This document shows, in pieces, positions 24,342-34,017 of a stretch of DNA of 64,000 nt. This DNA is from Nocardia sp. XZ_19_385. Its GTDB lineage: Bacteria > Actinomycetota > Actinomycetes > Mycobacteriales > Mycobacteriaceae. The first letter of the stretch is position 1. Each line of letters begins with the position of its first letter. The DNA lies in contig NZ_JACVEE010000002.1 in assembly GCF_015355755.1 (NCBI RefSeq), positions 1,116,001 through 1,180,000 of the forward strand, written 5' to 3'. The notes beneath the pieces are model-generated. The model did not search any database. It saw only the letters and a list, made by a program, of their open reading frames with translations, and was not told the DNA's origin. The position numbers were made by a program, and so were the translations under genes.

Positions 24342-25481
24342 TTACCGGGGCTGCGGCTGCGGGGGGAGCGGCGCGGCGCCGGGCAGCGGCGCCGGCGTGG
24401 AGCGGCCCGAGTTCGGCGGCGGCACCGGGGCCTGGCCGTTGATCAGGATCTCGCCCCGGGCCGAACCCTGGATCGGCGCGAAACCCTCGCGGTCGGTGCC
24501 CTTGCCGATCATGCAGTCCAGCTTCCGGCTGCCGGCCAGCCAGCTGCGCGCGTCGATGTAGTCGAAGAACAGCGTCAGCGTCTTGTTGCGGATGGCGTCG
24601 TGGGAGCCCAGATAGTCGGTGGAGGTGCGCGAGCACTCCTCCTCGACGAACTTGTCCTGCTCCTCCTTGGCCGGCGGCGGACCCTGGAAGCGTCCGGCGA
24701 GGTCGACGGTCGCCACGATCTCCACCGCGTGCGACTGGGCACAGTCCACCGGATCGGTCGGCAGGTTCTGATTGATGCCCAGGCAGGTGCCCGGCTCGAA
24801 GACCTTCGACTGGTCGTGCTCGATCGCGCTACCCGTCGACGCCAGCGGCGTGCCGGTGCTACCGGAGAACTGCAAACCGCAGCGCAGCGTGCGATCGCCG
24901 TGCTTCCAGCCGTCCGGGCTCGGGTACATCAGCCCGACGACGTAGCGTCCGCGCGGATCGAACTTCCCCTTCATGTACTGCTGCACCGCGGGCACGCAGT
25001 GCTCTTCCTTGAGCTCGGTCAGGCGCAGCGAATCGGGGAAACGCGAACCCGACCCGAACTCGACGCCCGGGTACTTGCTCATGTCGATGTCGGAGGCGAC
25101 CTCGAACAAATGCTTCCCGGAGCAGGCGATCTTCACCAGATCGGAGCGATCGGCCTTGGTCCAGCTCAGGCAGTCGCCGGCGGAAGCGGTGCCGAATTCC
25201 TTGTCCAGCACGGTCTCCGCGGGCGCGGCCGGGTTGTGCGCCTCCAGGCCGTTCTCGTTGTCGAATCCGGTGATGAACACGCCCACCAGGGCCGCGACGA
25301 CAGCGCCGACCGCGACGGTGAGCAGCACCCAGCGCAACGTCGGCGCGGGCAGCTGAACCTTGCCGCCGTCGAGCACCTTGCGGTCGATGATCAGCTGATC
25401 CCGCAGCGCCTCGGCACGCGTCGACGCGCCCGAAGGGTGCTCGGGGTCCGGGTACCGGGAGTGCTCATCGTCTGCAGACAT
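24342..25481 (-). CDS. Septum-formation family membrane protein (Rv3835 type)
   Basis: 379 residues. A 50-residue cytosolic segment is followed by one membrane helix ('VLLTVAVGAVVAALVGVFI') and a large extracytoplasmic part. The outer domain contains several cysteines in 'GDCLSWTKADRSDLVKIACS', 'EEHCVPAVQQYM', 'CGLQFSG' and 'PGTCLGINQNL', the pattern of septum_form domains, probably disulfide-bonded. The C-terminus is Pro-rich. Homologues are linked to septation in actinobacteria, but the biochemical role is unknown. It is coupled to the downstream metallopeptidase gene. Confidence 0.88.
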   Translation of the reverse strand: MSADDEHSRYPDPEHPSGASTRAEALRDQLIIDRKVLDGGKVQLPAPTLRWVLLTVAVGAVVAALVGVFITGFDNENGLEAHNPAAPAETVLDKEFGTASAGDCLSWTKADRSDLVKIACSGKHLFEVASDIDMSKYPGVEFGSGSRFPDSLRLTELKEEHCVPAVQQYMKGKFDPRGRYVVGLMYPSPDGWKHGDRTLRCGLQFSGSTGTPLASTGSAIEHDQSKVFEPGTCLGINQNLPTDPVDCAQSHAVEIVATVDLAGRFQGPPPAKEEQDKFVEEECSRTSTDYLGSHDAIRNKTLTLFFDYIDARSWLAGSRKLDCMIGKGTDREGFAPIQGSARGEILINGQAPVPPPNSGRSTPAPLPGAAPLPPQPQPR

Positions 25482-25526
25482 CGCGATCCATCATTGCAGT
25501 GTCGGGACCGCGGTGCCACGAAGGAT

Positions 25527-27227
25527 CTAGCCGCGGAGCGCCGAAAAGAAGATGCCGGGCAGGCGGGCCGGGTTGGAGCCCGCGTAGAACTCGGTGAGTT
25601 TGCGGCCGGTCGCGGCCGCGGTGGAGTTGCTCACAAACCACGGCGGTTTCGGGGAGAGCGAGAGTTCGCCGTGCAGCAGGGTGCGCGGCGCGGGCCGGAA
25701 GGGGCCGTGCACCACGGTGCGCTCGACGTCGTCGAGCAGGAAAGCGTTGTGTACCACGCCGATTCCGCTCTGCACGTCCTCGATGGTGTGGCCCGGGAAC
25801 GCGCCCCAGGAGGCGCGCGGGGCCAGGAACGCGAGCCCGGTCCAGGCGTTGACGGCGATGGCGCCGTAGCGCAGTCGTTCCAGAGCGCGGTCGAAGGCGA
25901 TGCCGAGGCGGCGGATGGTCGTCGGGTGCGCGAGCACGTTGGCGCCGAGCGTGCCGGCGAGCTCGCTGTTCGCGAAGTCGACGGCGTGAGCCAGGAATTC
26001 GCCGCCGGAGTGCGGGAGTTCGACGACGCCGAGGACGGGTGCGAAGTATTCGGTGCGCAGCAGCGGAGTTTCGCCACTGGGCAGCTCGACCAGTACTCGT
26101 CCCTGCCCGAGCCGTTCGGCGTCGGGGTAGGACTCCAGCGCACTGGCGACGCGACCGTCGCTGCCCGGGTAGTAGGGCGTGCGCTGCGGTGCGAGTTCGA
26201 GCGCGGCGCGTAGCTCGTTGAGGAATTTATGCTTGAGCGGCCACTCGGAACTGAGCACCACCGTCTGCGCGGCGACACAGTTGTAGCCGCCGTTGTGCAG
26301 TCGCTGGGTCGCGATGTGCTCGGCCTGGAATTGCAGGTCGGCGTCGGACCAGTCGCCCGGGACCACGATGGTGGGGGAGACGCCGCCGAGTTCGCTGGTG
26401 ATCGGCTTGTCCAGCAGCTTCGTCTTGCGTTTGCCGGTGCCCCAAACTATGGCGTCGTGGGTCTGGGTGCTCCCGGTCATGTGCACATGCGCGACATCGG
26501 TGTGCCGCACCAGGTAACTGCCGGACTCCGCGCCGCCGAGCAGGATCCGCAGCACCCCGATTTCCAGCAGCGGCGCGAAGATCATCTCGAAGACCGTGAA
26601 CAGCGGGTCGGTGATCGGGTTCAGCTTCAGCGCGACCACACGGTTGTGCGCGTACAACTCGTACAGCGCGTCCAGCGGCGGGATCGAGGTGATGTTGCCC
26701 GCGCCGAGCACCGCGCTGATGCCGTTGGTGGTGGTCGGGTCGAGCTGCGCCAGGCCCGCCCGGCGGCGTGCGGTGTCCGCGTCCACGCCCGGACGCAGCC
26801 ACACTTCGCCGCGAAAACCGCTGAGCAGCAGGCGATCGTAGCGATCGTGCGGCAGGATCGGCACCGAGACCCGGTCGCCCGGGGCGCTGCCGAGGCTGAC
26901 GCCGTCGAGCGGGCTGCGGCCGGCCTCCAGCTTGGTCAGGCTCTCCGAGAGCGCCGCGGTGGCCTGCAGCAAGGTCAGCGGCCCGGACATCCATTCCTCG
27001 CCGACCAGCGGTGAGGCGGCGTCCAGGTCTTTGATCTCGCGGGCGGCCCGCACCCAGTCCTCGGCGAAGCGGCCGGTGCGCTGATGGATCTCGTCGAGCA
27101 GCTCCCGGCGCCTGCGTAGCGAGGTCTGAGCCCAGACTTTCTCGCCGGCGGCCAGATCCGCGAGTGCGTTGTCGATGGTCGTTGCGTCGAAAGTCGTACC
27201 CACAGGCCAACTATGCGCGCGACCCAT
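25527..27227 (-). CDS. Aldehyde dehydrogenase family protein
   Basis: About 566 residues from ATG 27227; GTG 27203 is possible. The NAD(P)-binding region, 'TSELGGVSPTIVVPGDW' with the general-base Glu, and 'GGYNCVAAQTVVLSSEW' with the nucleophilic Cys fit the ALDH superfamily. The enzyme is longer than the usual about 480-500 residues: the N-terminus (about 120 residues) and the C-terminal 60 residues ('LSPKPPWFVSNS') are non-standard. It oxidises an aldehyde of unknown identity to an acid. It is divergent from serS. Confidence 0.85.
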   Translation of the reverse strand: MGRAHSWPVGTTFDATTIDNALADLAAGEKVWAQTSLRRRRELLDEIHQRTGRFAEDWVRAAREIKDLDAASPLVGEEWMSGPLTLLQATAALSESLTKLEAGRSPLDGVSLGSAPGDRVSVPILPHDRYDRLLLSGFRGEVWLRPGVDADTARRRAGLAQLDPTTTNGISAVLGAGNITSIPPLDALYELYAHNRVVALKLNPITDPLFTVFEMIFAPLLEIGVLRILLGGAESGSYLVRHTDVAHVHMTGSTQTHDAIVWGTGKRKTKLLDKPITSELGGVSPTIVVPGDWSDADLQFQAEHIATQRLHNGGYNCVAAQTVVLSSEWPLKHKFLNELRAALELAPQRTPYYPGSDGRVASALESYPDAERLGQGRVLVELPSGETPLLRTEYFAPVLGVVELPHSGGEFLAHAVDFANSELAGTLGANVLAHPTTIRRLGIAFDRALERLRYGAIAVNAWTGLAFLAPRASWGAFPGHTIEDVQSGIGVVHNAFLLDDVERTVVHGPFRPAPRTLLHGELSLSPKPPWFVSNSTAAATGRKLTEFYAGSNPARLPGIFFSALRG

Positions 27228-27330
27228 GATCAACTGGCCGGAACTGGGCATATCGGTCCGAACCGGACAAATATCTGGCCACGGATATCCAGGTGAAACC
27301 GCGATATCTCGCCGACTAGGCTGATTCTCC

Positions 27331-28605
27331 ATGATCGACCTCCGACTCCTGCGGGAAGACCCCGAAGCGGTCCGCGCCTCGCAGCGCGCCCGTGGTGAAG
27401 ACCCGGCCCTCGTCGACGCCCTGTTGGCAGCCGACGTGGCGCGCCGTTCCGCCATTGCCACCGCCGACAACTTGCGCGCCGAGCACAAGGCGATGGGCAA
27501 GGTGATCGGCAAGGCGTCCAAGGAGGAGCGTCCGGCGCTGCTCGCGCAGGCGACGGAGATGTCGGTCAAGGTCAAGGAGGCCGAGGCCGCGCAGACCACC
27601 GCGGAGGCCGAGCTCGAGGCCGCGCACCGCGCCATTTCCAATGTGGTGCAGGAGGGCGCGCCCGCCGGCGGCGAGGACGACTACATCGTGCTCGAAACGG
27701 TCGGCACCCCAACCGCATTCGACTTCGAGCCGAAGGACCACCTGGAACTCGGCGAGTCGCTGGGCCTGATCGACATGGAACGCGGCGCCAAGGTGTCGGG
27801 TTCGCGCTTCTACTTCCTCACCGGCTACGGCGCACTGCTGCAGCTGGGCATGCTGCAGCTGGCGGCGCAGAAGGCGGTGGCCAACGGGTTCACCATGATG
27901 ATTCCGCCGGTACTGGTGCGCCCGGAGATCATGGCGGGCACCGGGTTCCTCGGCCAGCACGCCGACGAGGTCTACCACCTGCCGGACCAGGATCTTTATC
28001 TGGTCGGCACCTCGGAGGTGCCGCTGGCCGGGTACCACTCGGGCGAGATCCTGGATTTGAGCGAGGGCCCGAAGCGGTACGCGGGCTGGTCGTCGTGCTT
28101 CCGCAGCGAAGCGGGCAGCTACGGCAAGGACACTCGCGGCATCATCCGCGTGCACCAGTTCGACAAGGTGGAGATGTTCGTCTACACCACGCCCGAGGAA
28201 GCCGACGCCGAACATCAGCGGCTGCTCGCCTGGGAGCGGGAGATGCTCGCGGCCGTCGAGGTGCCTTACCGCATCATCGACACCGCGGCGGGCGATCTGG
28301 GCAGCTCGGCGGCGCGCAAGTTCGACTGTGAGGCTTGGGTTCCCACCCAGCAGACCTACCGTGAGCTGTCCTCGACCTCGAACTGCACCACTTTCCAGGC
28401 CCGTCGCCTGGCCGTGCGCTACCGCGACGAAAACGGAAAACCGCAGATCGCAGCCACTTTGAACGGCACCCTGGCGACCACCCGGTGGATCGTGGCGATC
28501 CTGGAGAACCACCAGCAGGCCGACGGTTCCGTGCGGGTGCCCGCTGCCCTGGTTCCGTTCGTCGGCACCGAGGTTCTGACACCCCCGAAAGTTGCCAGCA
28601 GGTAA
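27331..28605 (+). CDS. serS: Seryl-tRNA synthetase
   Basis: 424 residues. The N-terminal about 110 residues are the tRNA-binding coiled coil (for example '[19 protein letters not shown]'). The class II catalytic core follows, with motif 2 '[30 protein letters not shown]', abbreviated here to its key Arg-Ser-Glu and Arg residues, and motif 3 near '[19 protein letters not shown]'. It charges tRNA-Ser (and SelC where present). Start ATG 27331. No T-box is visible upstream. Confidence 0.97.
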   Translation: MIDLRLLREDPEAVRASQRARGEDPALVDALLAADVARRSAIATADNLRAEHKAMGKVIGKASKEERPALLAQATEMSVKVKEAEAAQTTAEAELEAAHRAISNVVQEGAPAGGEDDYIVLETVGTPTAFDFEPKDHLELGESLGLIDMERGAKVSGSRFYFLTGYGALLQLGMLQLAAQKAVANGFTMMIPPVLVRPEIMAGTGFLGQHADEVYHLPDQDLYLVGTSEVPLAGYHSGEILDLSEGPKRYAGWSSCFRSEAGSYGKDTRGIIRVHQFDKVEMFVYTTPEEADAEHQRLLAWEREMLAAVEVPYRIIDTAAGDLGSSAARKFDCEAWVPTQQTYRELSSTSNCTTFQARRLAVRYRDENGKPQIAATLNGTLATTRWIVAILENHQQADGSVRVPAALVPFVGTEVLTPPKVASR

Positions 28606-28680
28606 ATAGCTAACGGTTCGCCCGGCCTGATTCACCTGTTGTGGCAACCGTCGAGAATCATTGCCTTTACGCTATTCCCC

Positions 28681-30528
28681 GTGCGAGGAATCGGGGCGCG
28701 CGGCGATACCCGAACCCGGGTGCGGGCGGCATCGGCGCTGGCGACAGCAATGGTTATGGCTCGAACCACCGGGGCGTTCTACGTCATGGGTGGTGTGCTG
28801 GGCTTGGTGATCACTGCCATCGCCCCGGGTTCGGAAGGTAATCGACCGCTGGTGGGCACAGCGGCAGCGATCGCGCTGCTGCTGGGTTTGACGTTGCTGG
28901 CGTGGGGACCACGGTTGCCCCACGGGATTCACCATGTCTACGTCGCGATCGCGACGGTGCTGGTGACCATCGCGGTGCATTCGTTCCCGAATACCGTTGG
29001 CGCGATCAGTCTTGCGGCGTTCTATGTGTTCGTCGCCTGCGATGCGGCGCTGTTCTTCCGGTGGTCCCAGGCCGCCGCGCATATCGCGTTCGCCGTGGTG
29101 ATGTGCCTGCTGGTGCTGCCGACGCGGGACCTGCCGTGGTGGTCCGGGCTGATCCCGGCGGGCGTCACCTTCGGCGTCGGCGTGGTCGTGGGCATTCTGA
29201 CCAGGATGGCCTCCGAGGCCGATATCGATGTGCTCACCGGGCTGCACAATCGGCGCGGCTTCGATCGCCGGCTGAACTCGGCCATCGAGCTGGCCACCCG
29301 CACCGGACAAGGGCTTTCGCTGGTGCTGGTCGACCTCGACCGGTTTCAGAAGATCAACGACCACCTCGGCCATCGAGCCGGTGACGCGGTGTTGCAGCGG
29401 GTCGCCGACACCTGGTCGGGGCTGCTGCAGCCCGAGCAGGTCCTCGCCCGCTACGGCGGTGACGCGTTCGCGCTGCTGTTGCCGAACACCACCGAGCAGG
29501 CCGCGATCCTGTTGACCGAGCAACTGCGCGCCGCGGTGACGACGGGTTGTTCGGCGGGTGTGACCTCGTGGCAGCCAGGCGAATCCGGCTCACTGCTGGT
29601 CTCGCGCGCCGACGTGGGGCTCTACCGGGCCAAGCAGGCCGGGCGCAACCGGACCGTGCTGGAGTCCTCGCGGCAGCTGCCGCTGGCGGTGGAACTGCGC
29701 GAAGCCATCGATCGCGGCGCCCTCGACGTGCACTACCAGCCGATCGTCAGCCTCAGCGAAGGCGGCGGCAAAGCGGTCGGTGTGGAGGCGCTGCTGCGCT
29801 GGTCGTCGAACGCCCAACCCGATGTCACCACCGAGGGTTTGATCCGCGTCGCCGAGGAGTACGACCTCATCGCCGACCTCGACGAGCTGGTGCTGCGCCG
29901 GGCCTGCGCCGACGCGGCGCGCCTGCAGGAAACCTTCGCCCAGCTGGATCTGACGCTGAACGTGAACGTCAGCGGACTGGAACTGGCGGAAACCGGTTAC
30001 GCGGACCGGGTTTCCGGGATCCTCGCCAGCACCGGCTGGCCCGCCGACCAGCTCGTGCTCGAGGTGACCGAAAGCGAGCTCGCCGCCGAATCCCAGACGG
30101 CCATCACCAATCTGCACACCCTGCGCGACCGTGGCGTGCGCATCGCCATCGATGACTTCGGCACCGGCTACTCGTCCCTGAGCCGCCTGGCCACGCTGCC
30201 CAGCGACATCCTGAAGGTCGACCAATCCTTCGTCGCCGCAATCCGTTCCGACTCCCCGGCGCCGCCGCTGCTGGGCGTCATCGCGGCCCTGAGCTCCGCG
30301 CTGGACCTCCAGGTCATCGCCGAAGGCGTCGAAACCGAGTACCAGGCAGCGGTTCTCACCGAACTCGGCTTCGCGCTCGCCCAGGGCTACCACTACAGCG
30401 ACTCGCACCCCGTTGCGGAACTGATCAGCGATCTCAACGACGGAAAAGGTCGAGTCGGCCCGCTCGCCGACCGCGACCCCGACGCCGACCCCATGCCCTC
30501 CACCAACGGCTGGCTCCCGCTGGGCTGA
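28681..30528 (+). CDS. GGDEF-EAL protein with degenerate GGDEF (GGDAF)
   Basis: About 615 residues from GTG 28681; ATG 28750 and TTG 28639 are alternatives with no better ribosome site. Six membrane segments occupy about residues 25-165. The GGDEF domain follows ('DVLTGLHNRRGFDRRL'), but its signature is GGDAF at residues 259-263, with Ala for the catalytic Glu. The EAL domain is intact: EAL at 369-371 ('VGVEALLRW'), 'EVTESE', 'IDDFGTGYSSLSRLA' and 'VIAEGVET'. It is therefore a likely membrane-bound c-di-GMP phosphodiesterase with a cyclase domain reduced to regulation. It abuts the next gene tail to tail. Confidence 0.9.
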   Translation: MRGIGARGDTRTRVRAASALATAMVMARTTGAFYVMGGVLGLVITAIAPGSEGNRPLVGTAAAIALLLGLTLLAWGPRLPHGIHHVYVAIATVLVTIAVHSFPNTVGAISLAAFYVFVACDAALFFRWSQAAAHIAFAVVMCLLVLPTRDLPWWSGLIPAGVTFGVGVVVGILTRMASEADIDVLTGLHNRRGFDRRLNSAIELATRTGQGLSLVLVDLDRFQKINDHLGHRAGDAVLQRVADTWSGLLQPEQVLARYGGDAFALLLPNTTEQAAILLTEQLRAAVTTGCSAGVTSWQPGESGSLLVSRADVGLYRAKQAGRNRTVLESSRQLPLAVELREAIDRGALDVHYQPIVSLSEGGGKAVGVEALLRWSSNAQPDVTTEGLIRVAEEYDLIADLDELVLRRACADAARLQETFAQLDLTLNVNVSGLELAETGYADRVSGILASTGWPADQLVLEVTESELAAESQTAITNLHTLRDRGVRIAIDDFGTGYSSLSRLATLPSDILKVDQSFVAAIRSDSPAPPLLGVIAALSSALDLQVIAEGVETEYQAAVLTELGFALAQGYHYSDSHPVAELISDLNDGKGRVGPLADRDPDADPMPSTNGWLPLG

Positions 30529-30942
30529 TCAGTAAGCCATGTTGGCGTAGCTCGCCAGCAGTTCTTCGCTCTCGCGGGAGAGCTTCCAGGTGCCGCCCAC
30601 GTTCTTCCAGGTGACCGGGATCGGGTAGCTGTATTCGCCGAGGCGGCTGTTCAGGGTCGCGCTGAGCACATCGCCGTCGACGGTGACCGGCCCCGAGACG
30701 TCCCAGTTGTAGCCGGGGATCTGGCTGATGACCTGGCCGACGTTGCGGATCTTGCTGGTGTCGCCCGACTCGAGCTCCGCGGCCGAGCCGTTGAGCGCGG
30801 CCTGCAACTTGCCCTGGAGTTCAGCGGGCGAGGGCGCGGCGGGGGCGGCGACGGCAACCGGCGCGGTGACGACAACGGCGGCGCCGACCGGAAGCAGCAG
30901 GGCGGCGGCCGTCATCGAGGCAGCGGCGAACGAGCGAATCAT
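30529..30942 (-). CDS. Secreted Mtb12/CFP2-like low-molecular-weight antigen
   Basis: 137 residues. The Sec signal peptide is 'MTAAALLLPVGAAVVV' with cleavage expected near AVAA-APA, giving a mature protein of about 100 residues. It contains 'PSPAELQGKLQAALNGSA' and 'PVTWKNVGGTWKLSRESEELLA', which fit the Mtb12/CFP2 family of secreted NTF2-like proteins. The role is unknown; family members are abundant culture-filtrate antigens. Start ATG 30942 has a GGAAC-type site. Confidence 0.78.
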   Translation of the reverse strand: MIRSFAAASMTAAALLLPVGAAVVVTAPVAVAAPAAPSPAELQGKLQAALNGSAAELESGDTSKIRNVGQVISQIPGYNWDVSGPVTVDGDVLSATLNSRLGEYSYPIPVTWKNVGGTWKLSRESEELLASYANMAY

Positions 30943-31142
30943 GGGAACTCCTTTGTGTAGGCAAGCCTTAGCTCGAGGTGCACCCTACCTGTGGGCCGTC
31001 GGCGATAAATGGGTTGACGGGGTTGGTGGTTTGCGGTGAAGTTGTTGACATGCGCATGCTCATCTACGGCTGTTGACCTTTCAGCTTCGCCAAGCCTGAG
31101 CGCGGTCCCGACTATGGAGTCCGCGGGCTCACGCTGCGCGCG

Positions 31143-32501
31143 GTGCTGTTCAAAGGTTCCGGCGACCTCATTCCGCTGTACGCGCTGTACGCCCTCCTGT
31201 TCGCCGACCACGGCCTGAGCGTCGCGCAGATCTCCTCACTGCTGGCAATCTGGTCGCTGGCCGCGTTCGTGCTCGAGGTGCCTTCCGGTGCATGGGCCGA
31301 CACGGTGTCGCGCCGCGTGCTGCTCATCCTCAGCGCGGTCCTGATGGCCATCGGCTTCACCGTCTGGACCGTCGCACCGTCCTACCTCGCTTTCGCGATC
31401 GGCTTCGCCTTGTGGGGCACCGCAGGAGCTTTGGAATCCGGCACCTTCGAAGCCCTCGTCTACGACGACCTGGTCGCCCGCGGCGAACGCACCGCCTACC
31501 CCCGCATCATGGGCTACACCCGCGCCGCCCAGGAAATAACCGTCGTCGTCGCGATCATGGCCGCCGCACCCCTCTACGCCTGGGGCGGCTACGCCCTCGT
31601 CGGCTGGTCCAGCGTGGTGGTGGCGGTCTTGCACGCGCTGGTCGCGCTCTCGTTGCCGCGTGCACCTATGGCTGTATCAGCCGGGGCTGTGGATGAATTG
31701 GAAGAGCAGGCAGCCGAGGATGATTCGCCGGGGCGGAGTCCCGCAGCGGCACAGCTGGACTCGGCTCGCCTGAGTGGCGCACTAAAGGTGGATTCCGCGC
31801 GCCCGACGCGTAAGCCGGAGGTCAGCGATCCCACCTCATCCAGCGCGGGTGAAGTGAGCGGGCGGGGGGAGTCGACATTCGCCAGGTATCTGCTGATGCT
31901 GCGCACCGGTATCGGTGAGGCGATCCGGGTGCGGCGGGTGCGCTACGGCGTACTGCTCGGGTCGCTGCTGTACGGAATCACCGCCTACGACGAGTATTTC
32001 GCGCTGCTCGCGCAGTCGGCGGGCGCGGCGACCGCGGTGGTGGCGGTGCTGGTCGGGGTGACGGTGCTGGGTTCGATGGCTGGTGCGCTGCTGGCGGGGC
32101 GCACCGAGGGCATGTCCGCGCGCACGATGGCGGTGGCTTTGGTGGCTGGCTCGGCGCTGTTCATCGCTGGTTCGCTGGTAACCGGCTTGGCGGTGAGCCA
32201 CCCGCAGTCGGTCTACTTGCTGACCGGTTTCGGATTCGCCGCGATCGGCGTCGGCTACGGCATCGTCTACAACAGCAGCGTCGTCGCCGAAGCACGCCTA
32301 CAGGACTCCATCGAGGGTCCCGCCCGCGCGACCGTCACCTCGGTATCCGGCTTGCTGTCGGAGGTCGTCGCCCTGGCGATCTTCGGTTTCGTCGCCCTGG
32401 CCACGATCTGGTTGTCGATGGCGACGACCCTCGCCCTGCTCGGCGTCCTCATGCTCGCCATCGCCCTGGTCACCCCCGCCTGGCTGCCGCCCAAGGCGTG
32501 A
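31143..32501 (+). CDS. MFS transporter
   Basis: 452 residues from GTG 31143; the frame stays open to 31077 without a better start, so a CTG start is conceivable. Twelve membrane segments are predicted. The A-like motif 'GAWADTVSRRVLL' after TM2 is typical of the major facilitator superfamily. A hydrophilic, Ser/Arg-rich loop of about 70 residues (roughly 185-250) separates the halves. 'GLGDLIPLYALY'-like text at the start resembles drug-proton antiporters. The substrate is unknown. It is followed by a perfect hairpin. Confidence 0.85.
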   Translation: MLFKGSGDLIPLYALYALLFADHGLSVAQISSLLAIWSLAAFVLEVPSGAWADTVSRRVLLILSAVLMAIGFTVWTVAPSYLAFAIGFALWGTAGALESGTFEALVYDDLVARGERTAYPRIMGYTRAAQEITVVVAIMAAAPLYAWGGYALVGWSSVVVAVLHALVALSLPRAPMAVSAGAVDELEEQAAEDDSPGRSPAAAQLDSARLSGALKVDSARPTRKPEVSDPTSSSAGEVSGRGESTFARYLLMLRTGIGEAIRVRRVRYGVLLGSLLYGITAYDEYFALLAQSAGAATAVVAVLVGVTVLGSMAGALLAGRTEGMSARTMAVALVAGSALFIAGSLVTGLAVSHPQSVYLLTGFGFAAIGVGYGIVYNSSVVAEARLQDSIEGPARATVTSVSGLLSEVVALAIFGFVALATIWLSMATTLALLGVLMLAIALVTPAWLPPKA

Positions 32502-32505
32502 CGCG

Positions 32506-32533
32506 CCATCTGGCAGGAGGCGTTGCCAGATGG
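32506..32533 (+). terminator. Perfect 10-bp hairpin after MFS gene
   Basis: CCATCTGGCA (32506-32515) pairs with TGCCAGATGG (32524-32533) 5 bases after the MFS stop. The loop contains GGAGG, which could misleadingly suggest a start at ATG 32530. Confidence 0.7.
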
Positions 32534-32616
32534 TTGATTGTATGAGACCGTCGGTATCAGATGCGCTCGACGATGGGGTCGGGTGCGGACCGTTTCGAGC
32601 CGATGGGTGCAATGCA

Positions 32617-33870
32617 ATGGCGCATGACAACCGGAACTTCCTGCCGACTCCGCCGCTGTTCACCGAGTTCCCGTTCAAGTACGCGGTGCCGGTGTTCTCG
32701 CCCGGGGATCTGCGGTGCACCGCGGAGCAGCGGGATTCGTTCCGGAAGTTCGCGCAGGTCGGGGACCCACTGGCCGATGACGTGGTCGCCATGATCAAGC
32801 GGTTGCCGGTCGGGGAGGGCCGGCGGATGTTCGAGATCGCGGTGGAGCGCGGGGTCGACGCCGTGCCGGATGCGCCCGCCGAGTTGCGGGCTTTCTTCGA
32901 CCAGGTGGAGTCGGAGCCGTACTGGCTGGATCGGGCCAAGATCGAGCGTGGCGCCCGGGTGGTGGGCCGCACCGGCGTGTGGGGCGGCATCGCGATGGGC
33001 ATGTTCGCATTGATGGGCGGCTACCTCGCGTCCCGCGCCGACAAGACCCTGGTCGGCACCGGCGACCTGGACGCTATGGCGCCGCGTCGGCTGGCCGAAA
33101 CCACCCAGTGGTGGCTCGATGTCACCACGCCCGGCCAACTGGATCGGCAAGCGGTCGGCTACAAGAGCGTGCTGCGGGTGCGGTTGATGCACGCGCTGGT
33201 GCGTTCCGGCATGAACCACCGCCCCGACTGGGATTACGACGCCTGGGACCAGCCGATCAACCAGGTACTCACCGTCGGCACCCTGACCCTGTTCTCCATG
33301 GCGAATCTCGTTGGCGCACAAGCCCTCGGCCTCCGCTTCTCGGCCACCGAGAAGGAGTCGGTCTTCCACCTGTGGCGCTACGTCGGTTTCCTGCTCGGCA
33401 TCGACCAGGAAATCCTGCCCACCAACGAAACCGACACCTGGCGCGCCTTCTGGATCCTCGCCGACACCGAATTCATCCCCGACAACGATTCCCGGCTCCT
33501 GGCCCAAGCCCTGCTGCCCGCCGCCGGCGGCCTCTTCGTCGGCACCGACACCATCGCCCAGCGCACCTTCCGCCGCATGGTCACCCAATACATGGCCGCC
33601 TACAGCCGAATCGTCCTCGGCCCCAGCAACTCCGACTTCCTCGGCCTGCCCGACCGCACCCTCTTCAAGTCCGCCGTCCTGGCCACCGCCGTCGTCAACG
33701 GCGCCCTCGAAATCCCCCGCCAGCTCATCCCCGGCGCCACCCGCTTCCAGGAAAACCTCGGCGCCCGCATCCGCACCCGCCTGGTCCGCGGCTCCATCGC
33801 CCGCAACGGCGGCGACCGCACCTACGCCCGCCACGACACCTACGCCCGCCCCGCCCTCCGCGCGGGCTGA
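32617..33870 (+). CDS. MpaB-family oxygenase (DUF2236), copy 2
   Basis: 417 residues from ATG 32617 ('MAHDNRNFLPTPPLF'). ATG 32530 has GGAGG upstream, but the site lies in a terminator loop and would add 29 atypical residues. The family core includes 'YKSVLRVRLMHALVRSG' and 'ESVFHLWRYVGFLLGI', matching the conserved heme region of copy 1 at 16436-17683. The two proteins share family motifs but are clearly divergent. The substrate is unknown. A hairpin at 33894-33930 ends the unit. Confidence 0.85.
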   Translation: MAHDNRNFLPTPPLFTEFPFKYAVPVFSPGDLRCTAEQRDSFRKFAQVGDPLADDVVAMIKRLPVGEGRRMFEIAVERGVDAVPDAPAELRAFFDQVESEPYWLDRAKIERGARVVGRTGVWGGIAMGMFALMGGYLASRADKTLVGTGDLDAMAPRRLAETTQWWLDVTTPGQLDRQAVGYKSVLRVRLMHALVRSGMNHRPDWDYDAWDQPINQVLTVGTLTLFSMANLVGAQALGLRFSATEKESVFHLWRYVGFLLGIDQEILPTNETDTWRAFWILADTEFIPDNDSRLLAQALLPAAGGLFVGTDTIAQRTFRRMVTQYMAAYSRIVLGPSNSDFLGLPDRTLFKSAVLATAVVNGALEIPRQLIPGATRFQENLGARIRTRLVRGSIARNGGDRTYARHDTYARPALRAG

Positions 33871-33893
33871 GCGCTCGCACAACGCAGTCCGTC

Positions 33894-33930
33894 GCTTCGC
33901 CGCCCTGTCAGCTGACTGGCAGGGCGAAGC
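33894..33930 (+). terminator. Hairpin terminator
   Basis: GCTTCG-CCG-CCCTG-T-CAG (33894-33911) pairs with CTG-G-CAGGG-CGAAGC (33915-33930), 24 bases after the MpaB stop. Confidence 0.7.
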
Positions 33931-34017
33931 ATCAACGGAAGCCACCCAGGCGGCCGATGACTGGCGGGCGAAGTGTCGGCGCGGGGCGGTTTCGACGGGC
34001 GGCGGTACCGTGCGGGA

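Noticed and set aside
30957..30975. IdeR-like sequence upstream of the Mtb12-like gene
   Set aside because: Only 11 of 19 consensus positions match (GTAGGCAAGCCTTAGCTCG), which is too weak to call.
32530..32616. ATG 32530 with GGAGG upstream as start of the second MpaB-like gene
   Set aside because: The ribosome-like site sits in the loop of a perfect terminator hairpin, and the extra residues have no family match.
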